From: Zonotrichia leucophrys gambelii
Taxonomy: Eukaryota; Chordata; Aves; Passeriformes; Passerellidae
Direction: 5' to 3'
Assembly (NCBI RefSeq): GCF_028769735.1
Contig: NC_088173.1
Location: 7,213,038 to 7,277,037 of the forward strand
Length of the DNA: 64,000 nt
Under the pieces are notes generated by a model, which saw nothing but the letters and a program-made list of their open reading frames with translations, did no database searches and was not told the DNA's origin. Positions 1-11,300 of this stretch are shown one piece after another. Each line of letters begins with the position of its first letter. The first letter of the stretch is position 1. A program made the position numbers and the translations under genes.

Positions 1-2293
1 GCAGGCTCAGCTCCACCCTTGTCCTTCCTAGTGGATGTTATCCTGCTGTAAAGAACTCCAGAGAAACAAGCAGTGCTCTCCTGCCCTCTAATAGTGGTTT
101 TGTTTTCATTATCTGACCTGAATGTTTCTTCTGCACTTTAAATCCATGGCCTCTCTGCACCTGTGGCCACTGAGAGGAGATTGGTCCATGTTTTACAGGT
201 CTCTAACTCTATGACTGAGGTATGGTGAACTTTGATGGGGGAGCTCCAGCATTTCCAGTGACCTGAGGGAGTGCAGGCCTCAGCTCTGTCCCCTCTGCCT
301 CTGTGAATGAGAGTTTGGGGACAGCACCAGCCTGTGACCTGCCCTCTTGTTGCCTCTGCTGCAGAAGCAGAACCTACCAGCAGATTTGACAGGTAGATGA
401 TCATTTACTCTCAGGAGTTTGCATTTTTTCATACAAAAGCTGTAAGTAAGATCAGAGTAAGATCAGAAGTAAAACCTTCTGACTAAGCCATGGCATCAAA
501 ATAATGACATGAAGAAACATGAGTGGGGAGTAATCTGTTAGACCCAGGACCAGCTCCATGATGGACATTTACATTGCTGTTATGTGACTCTTTAGAAACC
601 TCAGCACTCCATTACTCACAACTTAGTGCAGTGAGGCTTTCAGGACACTGATCCTCTCTGCTGAGATTGTAAATGCTTTTGTACCACTTGAAGTAGTGAA
701 AAGTAACATACGTGTGTGTGTGTGTGTGTATTGCATGTTGGTACTCCATATTGATTAAAACTGCCCTCTACAGTTGTATTTTATTAGAGGATTTCAACAA
801 GCAGTCTGGGTCATAACATAATTTATCTGTTGGGTAAAACTTGCTTTGGGGGTTGGGTTGGGTTTTATTTTTGTTTGACTGTTAAGTTTTTTTGGTGTGG
901 TGGTTGGGTTTGTTGGGTTTTTTTGTGGTGGACAAGCAGAAGAAATAGCTGAAGGCATTTGCTGTGATTACTTGCTGTCTTTTATTGAAAGGGAGATGAG
1001 GGTCATGAGTCTTTAGGACTCATGTTTTATATATTTTATAACTCATATTTTAATATTTAAAATATTAATTGGCCATAACTAAAGTAGGACCAAATGAAGG
1101 GTGGAAACACATTGCACTCCCTGTGCTTCTCAACAGTTCAGTGTTTCCTTTATTTTTTTAGCACTGAAAACACCACAATCACCTGCTTGCTTCTCCACTT
1201 AGGCACAGCATAATCTGACTTTTCCATTTTGAAAATAAGCTTTTTAAGAGCATCTCACAGGTGCCTTCCACATGTCATGAAAGGAAGCACAGCATTTACA
1301 CTTCTTTAATATGAAAACAAACCAAAAGAACCACCTTCAACTGCCCCAAACTTTACAGCTACATCTAGAACAGCCTTAACTCTGATTTTGATGTGCAGTA
1401 TTTGACTTACAGAAGAAAGTACATGTTTTAATTTTTTTTCTTTCTCAGCAACCACACCTGTGCTACAGATTTGTGGGTGGCAGTCAGCCACAGCCTGTGC
1501 TGAGTATTCTGGCAGCACAGTGAGTTTGGTCTGTTCCTGGGGCACTGTTTGAGCTGATGTTTAGCCTGAGCTGTGTTTTCCACAGCCCCACTGGCTGCAG
1601 CACAAGGCTGAGGACTGGCTGAGGACCAGCTAAAGCAGAGAACCCACTGCTCCCACCAGCCCTGGCTCTTGGCCAAGGCTGATGGGCAACTTCCAAATGT
1701 GACTGTCTTAACAATGTTCTCACAGATGAATTTCAGTGTGAATTTTGTATTATTTGTTGTTATGTTACTCTTGCCCTCATGGTCCTGGCTTCCTTATTGC
1801 AGTGGAAAGGTGAATTTTAACAGTGTTAAGCTTCTGTCTGCTTATTATTTTGATTTCAGCATGTGTACCATGTTGTTGAAATTCTGTGTACAACTTATAA
1901 GAGATTGTTTATTTAAAACTAATTGCATTCCAGAGCAAAATTATAGAACAAAATGTGTTCAGATTGCAGATTTGATTGCAGCTTTAATTTTTCAGATTTC
2001 TAAGTTCACAGTAGTTGTCGGCAGCAGTATTCCTAGTAATATTCTGTATTGGAAGCATATACACAGAAAAAACTAAAAGTTGTACGGTGGTAGTAGTGCC
2101 AGAATCTCTACAAGTACTGCAGTACTAACAGGGCTGCTAAAAAAGGTCAGCTAAGGATTCAAAAATGCCTTTTGAAGGCTATTTTTGGCATTATTGCTAA
2201 AGTTGTAACTTTTTACCTCCATATTATCATTTAGTCTCTCTAAAGATGAAAACACATGTTCAACAGAAATTATTTGGAAAATGATTGTAAATT
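1..2293. other. Downstream intergenic or neighbouring-gene sequence, unassigned
   Basis: No exon, known repeat or RNA gene could be supported here. A (GT)9 run lies at 712-729 and G/T-rich sequence around 845-930. A plus-strand open frame at 1669-2076 (135 codons) is hydrophobic but has no recognisable family. In mammals the gene downstream of CORIN is ATP10D, transcribed convergently, so its 3' end could lie here, but nothing in the sequence proves it. Confidence 0.4.
712..729. repeat. (GT)9 microsatellite
   Basis: Nine uninterrupted GT units preceded by acatac and followed by attgcatg. A simple dinucleotide repeat in noncoding sequence. Confidence 0.9.
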
Positions 2294-2299
2294 TTTATT
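2294..2299 (-). terminator. Candidate distal poly(A) signal AATAAA
   Basis: On the minus strand this reads AATAAA within actAATAAAAATTT, followed after about 30 bases by ttctgttgaacatgtgtttt, a T/G-rich element of the kind that sits downstream of cleavage sites. It is the better context match of the two, but would give an unusually long UTR. Confidence 0.45.
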
Positions 2300-3340
2300 A
2301 GTACAACTAGAAAGAAACATGTTGGCTTAACTGAGAGTGGCACTGCTTCCATTTGGAGATACAGCTGTGGTAAAGCAAAACCAAATGTTACCTTACAATG
2401 AGGCCACACTGTGGGACAAACAGCGTAACTGTGATCACAGCCATTGTTCAGCACGCAGGAGAAGGCTTGACACAGTGGAAGGAGGAGCATGTTTGCCTAT
2501 TTCATGTGCACACATAAAAAAACCCGTATAAAAATACATCTATAAAATTACAGATTTCCTCTTTACATGGAATGTTGTGTCAGACACAGTCATGGGAAAG
2601 GATAAGACCCAAGTGCTCCCTCCTAGAGCCATCTGGGATGGGGTTCAGCTTGGAATTTCTTCAGACTGATCCCATATAGGACAGGCCTGGACCTTATGTT
2701 TAAGCAAGCCTCTACTTCATTTCCTGGGAGGGACTGCTTGGAAACTGGTGGAAGGTCAAATCCAGGTAATTAAAATGTGTAGTTACATGTTATCATTTGG
2801 AAATGCTAATATCTACATGAGTGACTTATGTACTCTGGCGCTTTACAAAATTCAAAGCTGCTAACCACAGACCATATCTGGTGGAGAGCAGCCAGGCTGG
2901 GTTGCTTATTCTGGAGCAGCATCTCTTTGGAAAACACACTGGCCAGAACCTGTCTGACACCAGCCAGCTGGCTCTAACAACCACTGGGCCACCCACACCT
3001 CAGGGAACTCTTGAACCAGCTCTAGGACTCAGAGCTTCTCTGCCCTACAGCCCCAGCTGAACGAGAACTGAGCTCCAGCCTCCATGTCCTTGAGGCAAGG
3101 ACATCAATAACCTGCTTCAGCTGTAATCTACTTGCACTAGATAAACATGGTCACAGCTGCCTTCTCTCATTTATAGCTGGGGCAAGAAGAGTATTTTACG
3201 TGTTATATCCTTAAGATACTAAAAGTAAAAAACCCCAACAATCAAACCTACCAACGCCTCAGAGTTTTCCTTCTGAGCATGAAACAGTGACTGAGTAATC
3301 ACTTAAATAGTTTCAGAATCCATAACATAAATATTGAGTA

Positions 3341-3346
3341 TTTATT
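3341..3346 (-). terminator. Candidate proximal poly(A) signal AATAAA
   Basis: On the minus strand this reads AATAAA within attAATAAAtac, about 1.85 kb past the stop codon. That distance fits the known size of mammalian CORIN 3' UTRs. The downstream sequence is only moderately T/G-rich. Confidence 0.45.
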
Positions 3347-5192
3347 AATATTCATGTCTACAGCGCAGTCTAGTGTGACTAATGTTCTAATGTTAGCAAC
3401 GTTTAAGGAGAAGATACGGAGAGAAGAAATCTTTACAAAAGCAATAGATCTATGGAGATGAGTTGCAACATGATTCATAATACCTGAAATGTCCATGTGT
3501 TAGGTCTTTTTTATGCATGTTTTCACATGCAGCAGTCAGTCATGCTATTGACAAGGCCCTGCCGTGCTGTCATGGGGCCGTGCCAGAGGTAGCAGAGAGG
3601 ATTATTATGTGCCTTAGGCTGGATTCACAGGGGACTAGGCACAGCACTGAAAACACAAATTTTAAATGCATTGTTCCCCAGTGGAATTTGTCCTGTGGTC
3701 CTCAGATTCCTGACTTGTCCTATTGTGGCCTCCTAAAAGCTGATAGCTGTGCAGGACATCATCTACAGCAGCTGATAGGACATACTTCCCCTCTAGCACC
3801 ATAAAAAGGTGCCAAGCTCCATCATAATCTTTTTCAACCAGATTCTCTTGGAGTTAAGTAGAGTTAAGGCTCAGTGTCTTACTACTGCAGAGAGCACTCC
3901 ACATCTGGCTACCAAGCACTTGAGCTGGGCTCCTCGAGCCTTTGCTGGTGAAGCTGTTGTACTTTGCATCTGGTATTTCTAATACTCATTTCAACAGAAG
4001 CTGGAATCCCAAGTCTTCTATCAAACTCTTTCTGCTTTTTTCCTTTTCCCAAATCTTCCCAAAACTAAACTTTAAATGCAAGGTACAAGAAGAGACCTAT
4101 AAAAATTACCCAGTTCCCCAATATTGTGACGGTGCCCACACTGCATCTATTGCATTTTAAATCTGCATTTTCCATGTCTCACAAGATGTCCAAACTAAGA
4201 GGGTGGTATTGCCAACCCTCTTAGGTTTTTGGAGGGCTGGAGATGGTCAGTGCATGTTTTGTATGCTGAACATACGATACAGTGTGAGGGGGAAAGCCAG
4301 TGGGGCACAGGTTTGATAAATACACCGATCAGTGTAGTGCTGCTGAGACATGGGTGTCTCCTAGACACATTAGGACATTGGAAGCTTCAGAGAATAAGTG
4401 CTAGAGGCTGTCCACAGAGTCTGAACAGTAAAGTTCTGGTCTCTAGTGCCTCTACTGGCAGTTATGGGTCTGTGGGCCTACTGGTTCCTGCATCACCCCG
4501 GAGAGATGCCCAGTCTGGCTCTGGGAACAGAAGCTGTGGAATGAGGACAGTACAGGGGTATGCCTATGCAAATGAACCACCCTGAGGGACAAAATGCACT
4601 AGCTCAGGCATGCCAGGAGCATATGGCTACACACCTTTGGAGACCTGCACGAGTGCTTTGATGTGTCCTGTGCCACGTGGATGTACAAACCCATCGATCT
4701 CTTCCACACCCTCCAGCATGTGGTATGGCCCTGTCCAGAGTTGTCCTTGTGAATGTACGTCCTGCAGGGCCACATGAATGCACAAAGTTCCTTCTTCATC
4801 ACAAGAAGTGAGTGAAAATGCATGTACTACTAACTGAATAGTATTAAAATAGGTTATTTTTAAAAGTTCTTCTAGTCTGTGCTACTGCTTAGTTTTAATA
4901 GCTGAAAGGCAGAAAGTGGTTGGTTCTTTTCTTTTAAGCTTTTTGTAGTGTTTAGAATAGCACCACAACACAGTTAAAAGAAAAGTCAAAAGGATTATTA
5001 ATTCTACCACAAATTATATTCACGAGGAGAGGATTTACCAGTAACATACACTGCATATTCCATTGCTCCACAAGAAGAATAGACAGAGCTTGAAACTCCT
5101 TTTCACAGAGTTTCTGGACTGCAAAACCTTCAGTGTTGAAGTGCTGATTCCTTTTTTCTTTTCTCTGTCAGCATAATCCTTACCATCTGGAG

Positions 5193-5375
5193 TTAGTTTA
5201 GCAGAAAGGTGTGGATATATATTTGTCTTTCAATCCACTCAATAAAATGTGACACATTACTGTAAACTCCAGGTCCCAAAACCTTGGAAAAGCAGACAGA
5301 GCCCCAGGATGTTAAACCAAACAGAGTCCAGCGCCCGGCAGGATGCTCGCACACAAGTGGTCCTCCACTGTCACC
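5193..5375 (-). CDS. CORIN: CORIN last coding exon: catalytic serine and C terminus
   Basis: This is 183 bp of coding sequence (60 codons and TAA) after a ctttcctgttgcag acceptor. It encodes [20 protein letters not shown], then [12 protein letters not shown] and [20 protein letters not shown], ending TFLLN. The Ser of GDSGGP is the catalytic nucleophile. SWGS and GPGVYSNVS complete the S1 fold. NVS is a sequon. Open reading continues upstream of the acceptor, but that is intron. The exon continues into the 3' UTR at lower coordinates. Confidence 0.98.
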   Translation of the reverse strand, partial: GDSGGPLVCEHPAGRWTLFGLTSWGSVCFSKVLGPGVYSNVSHFIEWIERQIYIHTFLLN

Positions 5376-8300
5376 CTGCAACAGGAAAGTTAAAATCACT
5401 CTATTACACACATGGCCAGCACTCATCATTAAAGCTATATCACATTTCCCACAGCCATTTGCCTTTAGCAAATAACTCAGCTGTAAAAATCTGCTGAACT
5501 GTGTAGCCACACGCAGCATTACCAGTATTTATTACCCATTACATTTGTACAAAAAATAACCTGCAAAAGGCTCATAAAAATTAAAAATTTACCTAATAAA
5601 GATAAACCCTAGAGTCTTCAAGCAGCATTTCAGTAGCATGAAGATAAGTTCTTTACACCAATATTAACAATAATAGTAATGATAAAAGTTGGGTTCAAGT
5701 ATATAAATAGGCAGCTGTCATTCCTAGAATACATAAAGTACGCTACACCTAATTAACATCACAGTATTTTTATTTCTAAAAGCAATTTTGTTTCTGGAAA
5801 CCTTCTCCTTACAGAGAAGCCTACCATGCAAGAGTCCACGGTGCCAGATTCGTAGCCTGCACACAGCATCCTGCTGGTGATGATTTTCATGTCAAAATAT
5901 GACTGGCATTGCTCTAAGGAAATTATGCGAACCTCTCCTTCTTGAAGCTTGAAAGGCACTGAAAAACAGAATTAGGTGTTTACTATACACAAATTCACAA
6001 ATACTTACCTATTATGACTCCATGAGGTATGACAAACATTTCCACTGGGATATATTATAAATATTGCTCTCTATATGTATTAAATGTAAGGAGCACTATG
6101 TGTTGCATTCTGGAGAAGGACTAAGCACACAAGGACTGGTGTGACATTTGTTGTTTATTCAGCATTCACACCTTGACATGCTGCAATTTGTGACTTATAA
6201 GATGGGGGCAGTAGTGGCTGGAAAATAGTAATGTGGGAGAAGTGGACAATAGGTTTGATTCACTGTTCCAGGGTAGGACCTCCCTGTTTCCTGGTGTCTG
6301 TCATGGTAAAACTTGGTAATAATCAGAACTATTTTGGCTATGTTTGGGTAAATTTGACTTACAGAATGTACCAGGAACAGGAAATCAGTATCTGAACCTA
6401 ATGAAATTATTATGAAGTAATATGTTCAAGAGACAATAAAACACTTCTTCCTAGTCCAAGCAACTTAATGAGCTCAAATTCTAATCAAATTTGTTCAGCC
6501 TAAATGCTATGTAGCCACAGTGGGTTTTGATGCTTCCTAGCATAAAACCTTTAAAATCAACTCTGACCACATTAGAGAACAAAAAACTATTTACCAGTCT
6601 GCAAAAAGAACCTGTCAGAGTTTTTCTCCTGACATCATGTACAGATATTTTAGATGGGTAGAGATGCCAGTAAACAGCTTACCATTCCCATATCCAGTTT
6701 AATTTTTACCTCATCTAAACTGGCCACTACAACTGAAGTTCCACTGAAGCAATACAGAAAGAAAGATTTCCTTACCCAATGTATGGAAAAGCCATCCCTA
6801 GTAATTACTATAATAATAGCAAAGGCAGAAACACAATGGCTAGCGCACAAAAAGTGTTGGAGCCAGACTAATTCGCATACTATTCATGCAGAATTATTTT
6901 ACCTGACCAAAGATTTACACAACACAACAGTTCTTGACAAGGATTGTGGCAGCCCCAAAACAAGAAAGCACACTAACCTATTCAGAGGTACAAAAACAAC
7001 ACTTGTGATTGTGGAATAAATTGTCCCACAAGTATGAAATGATTCATGACCCTGTTCCTCCAGCCTCTATGCCAGTGCTTCCAGTCCCCAGCCTTCTCTG
7101 AACTAAGAGGGTTTCTGAAGAGGTGCTACCTTTGCAATACTGTTCTGACTGCAACTTAGATGGGTAAAGTTATAACTAACGTCGGGGACTTTCTTGATAG
7201 AAGTTTCCAGATCCTCCATGTTTTTAAAAATCAAGTCAGTGTCTAAGTAAGTATTAAGGAGCATAAATTGAGGCTGCTGCTTGAAAAAGCTAGGCTATAG
7301 TCACAGCTTGATCCCTTCAAGAGTAGTTACACTTCCCCATTATTTACTAAGATCCAGTAATAGTATAAATGGACAAAAGTTTGTAACATTATCACTTATT
7401 GGATTAACTCAGTAGAAGCTTCACATGTTTTTCAAAAGTCACAGAAATACTCTTACTTTTCAAAAGTCACAGAAATATTCATCTTACTTTTGTTGCCCAT
7501 GTGTCCCCAGCCTGTGATGTAGCAGTAGGTGTCTGGCTGAACCAACTGGTTCTTGCTGGGCAAGCAGACAGGTCTTACATAGCTTGTCTCCTTGATGTCC
7601 TCATCGAGTTCCACAATGCTGATATCATAGTCTACAACTGCTCTGTTGTAGCGTGGATGGAGGATGATGGTCCTCACTAGTCGGGTCTGCATGAAACTTG
7701 ATGGATGATCGAGATTGCTAATCCCAAACACTACTTTCCAGACAGCTGCACTTTCTCTCCTTTGTCAAAAAAAAAAAAAAAAAGTGAAATTTCAGTCAAG
7801 GTTTTTCTTTTAAGCTAAAATACCCAAGATATTTTTTTTCTCCCTTTTTGTACACTACACTTTGCAAAGCATGCAAATACTACAAGAAGAAAACAGGTAT
7901 TTATGCATTATTCCTTACAGCAAAGATCTGAGCAACAGAATTCAATGCTTTTAATTTCCCTCCTGCTTGCAATCAAACACATTAAAGCTCACTCCATCAG
8001 AAGATATGTAACCATCTATTAGTTGCTGTATTAAAGGCTGTCAAAGTCATCCCTTGGATCCTTCCCAGCATTAGTTGCTCACACACTCACTGGTGGGCAC
8101 ATGCAGATTTTGCTGGGGTGAGAATATTGTTCAGTAGACTGCTGCTGACAGCAGTTAAGCCTCACTGAAAACCCTAAGGAGTCTCAAATAAGCAATTTCA
8201 TTGTGTAAATTAAATATTTTTGGATAGCCATGGGAAAAATCCCTTATTTATTCAGCATTCAGTCTGTGCCAAGTATACTTTATATGCCTAAGATCAAAGG

Positions 8301-11300
8301 TTACTTTGACTCTTAAATTTTTTTGAGACTTTTCTGGTATACATACAAGACCACAAAGCAATGATACATATGATACAAGGGGGAACACTGAACTATTGTT
8401 TGTTGAGACACATCAGAAAAGCCTAGATTTTATGGAAGGCTTCGAGACTGTAATCTCTCTGTCCTAACTGGTCACAGGATTACTTGTGGGTTCTTTGTGG
8501 TTTCTAATTAGTCTGTGATGCTAAAAGCTCTCCAAAAAGTCACCTTTTTTCACAACTGCTGAAAGACAATTCATGTAACTAAGCACCTTTGACAGGACTG
8601 AAGCTTATTCAAAGCAGTGCAAGTAAAAGCATGCAAAATTTCAGCTTTTTGATAGTGTTCAAGAGGGTTTTAATTCCTGTAATTTGTAAAGAGATTCAAT
8701 TGCTAAATCAAGACTACGTTTATCTTAAGAGTTAGATGAACATTCTGGCATTTAAGACTGTAATGATCATTTTAGCATCATGGTCAATTCATGAGCTGCT
8801 CCATAAAGTTACAGAAATGAAGTACTGAGAATATTTATATACTATTGTGTTTATGACCATTGTAAAGTAGCATTGCCTAGAGAAATAAGTAGTCAGCCAG
8901 AATGCATTGTCCTACACATTAAAAAAATCTCTAGATGTTTTGGTTACTTTAATGTAATGCATTTCAAAATGATCTTGACAAAACTCAAGGGGGACTATAA
9001 TAAGAAAACTTGCAAACAACAAAATGTTAATGCAGCCCTTTATATTTATGCCCTCTACAAGTATTCATGGCTATTTGTATTGTTTTTATATGGTCCTTAT
9101 GTTTTGTATTCCAAACTTCACATGAGTTTCACAAAATGGAGCTTTTTGTATAAAGGACCAGAACATTTTAAAATCTCTTTATATTGATGTATTATCTGGT
9201 TGGTTTGGGAAATTTTTAAAATACTTTATGTAAAAAAGAAATTGTGACAAAGAATGGTCTTGCTGATGATACTTAAGCTTACAAAAAAAAAAGTTCCTAC
9301 AAATGAAGAATTTCAAGATTTCAGCTTCTGGGTACATCCTCCCCAGTCTATTCAGAAAGGCAGAAGAGAAAAAAGTCCATATAACTTCTCAGTCAATTAT
9401 TAGACCACAATATCTTAGTACTTTCAGGTCTTTAGAATATAAATGAGAAAGAAGTTATACTCCTAACTCACAGGGACATTATGCAGCTCTACATGAGGAG
9501 TAAATGAACAGCATAAAAGTGTAGTGGCACTTTTTCTGCATTTGACAAAACTGGGAAATTTTTACTTTATAATGTGACAGCTGCTTTGCTTATCTTTCAG
9601 TAATGAGAGGAATCTTATCCAGGACATTCAACAGCAGTCCAATATTGCTGAAGAATCAACCTCTGTCCCACCTTTTATTTTAGATCACCAGAAAGTGTTC
9701 TTCCAAAGGATAGGAAATATTCCAGGAGTATATTTAAAAATAGGTGGAGAAGGAAGAGAAATTCCTTCTGGACCCAAAATCTGATAAAATACAGTACTCT
9801 TGTTTGTATTATGCAGGTTTAGCAAACTGTTAGTTTAGAAGGACAAACACCAAAGAACTTAGTTTTTCAGAAATAAAAAGACAAAATTTTTAATGAAAAA
9901 GTGAATGACTAACACTATAAAGAAATATCGGTTCAAGAGAACCTTGCTTAACAGAATTTCTGCTGCCTTAAACATAAAGAAAGTGTTTTGTGCAGTTTAA
10001 AATAATTTGCAGAGATCAAGCACCAGTTTAAAGAAGGATTAAGTAACCATATGCCAAAGGAGTACTTGCTAACTACAGCAGAAAACAGTTGTTCAAATTT
10101 TCTTTAGAAACCCAATTAAAAAACTTTGGTACATGATGAAATTAATCAGGTAATAAAGCTCCTTCTGAAATCTGCGGTTCATCAAAAAGAAATATTGGTT
10201 AGCACCAAAAAGTTGGCAATGATCAAAACAATTGCTAAGACATGTAAACACCCTCTGCACTCCAGACTGTCCTTCCACCATGGTGTCTGATACCAGGAGG
10301 CACTCAGCTGTTAATACTGACTTGTTAATTATTGCAATCCTAATGAAAGACTGGCCTGTATAAAAAGAAAGGGCAGTGATTTCAATATGTCATTCGCACT
10401 GTGAGTAAATACTCAGTTTTTCTTTTTACCAGTGGCCACAGCATTTTTTCAGGGTCTTTTCTACACAGGTACAGAGGATGATTTTTAAACTCATGGCAGT
10501 TGTATGACAGCTATAGAATTAGTGCTTTGGTCTTCTTCCTTTTCCTGTTTCTTGCTGAAAGTCAGGGCATCTTCATTTAGCTTTCATCAGTAGACATGCC
10601 AGCAGAGAATAGTGAAACGTGAAAACCTAAGCTGATGCCTGTTTGTACCTTTTACCTTCTTTTTAGTCTCCTAAATCCAGGACTCTGTGACTGGCTGTTC
10701 TGCAAAGTTCTTCACCTACACCCCATGTGTTTGCTAGAGGGAGAACTTGTAAATTCACACGTGCAATATGTGAAAAACACTAATCACTTGTTTTTAAAAT
10801 TCTAAAAGTCTAATAGTAATAAAATGGTTATAAAAACAGTACTACAATTGGTGTAATAATAATTTGGACAATTTGAATTAGGACAATATGAGGCAGTAGA
10901 AACAAAGAGTTATGGATGTCTGGGTACCTTTCTCTGGGCAGCACAAGCCCAAAAAAGGACACATGTTAACAGAGGATTAACTCCTAAAAACAATAACTTG
11001 TTGCATATTCATACATTTAATACATAATGCATAAGTTCTATTCAAATACAGGATTCTGTCTGGTAATCGTCAACTTCTTCATAATCTTAACAGCATTGTT
11101 CTGCCTGAGTGAGGCGGGAAGAAGTTTGTTTCTCCTGATAACGGAAGAATAAATTCTCTTTCTCTGAAAGATTTATGTGTCTTGTGACTGCTATCTCTGT
11201 GCGAGTCTTTTCTTTTAGAAAAAAAGTATCTTACACAGCACAGTTTCTATTTTAACATTATGCTATAACCTAAAACTATACTTAACACACTACTTAAGAA

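Larger units (their letters stand above)
2294..5192 (-). other. CORIN: Probable CORIN 3' UTR (end uncertain)
   Basis: After the stop codon the minus strand shows no long conserved frame and no splice-bounded coding segment. The mammalian CORIN 3' UTR is roughly 1.5-2 kb, which would end near the AATAAA at 3341-3346. A second AATAAA at 2294-2299, followed by T/G-rich sequence, would give a 2.9-kb UTR. Which is used cannot be decided from sequence alone. Short open frames here on either strand look like chance. Confidence 0.6.

Noticed and set aside
1669..2076. Plus-strand open frame of 135 codons, hydrophobic
   Set aside because: No family motif, no promoter or splice context and AT-rich composition. 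It may overlap a neighbouring UTR, but nothing supports coding.
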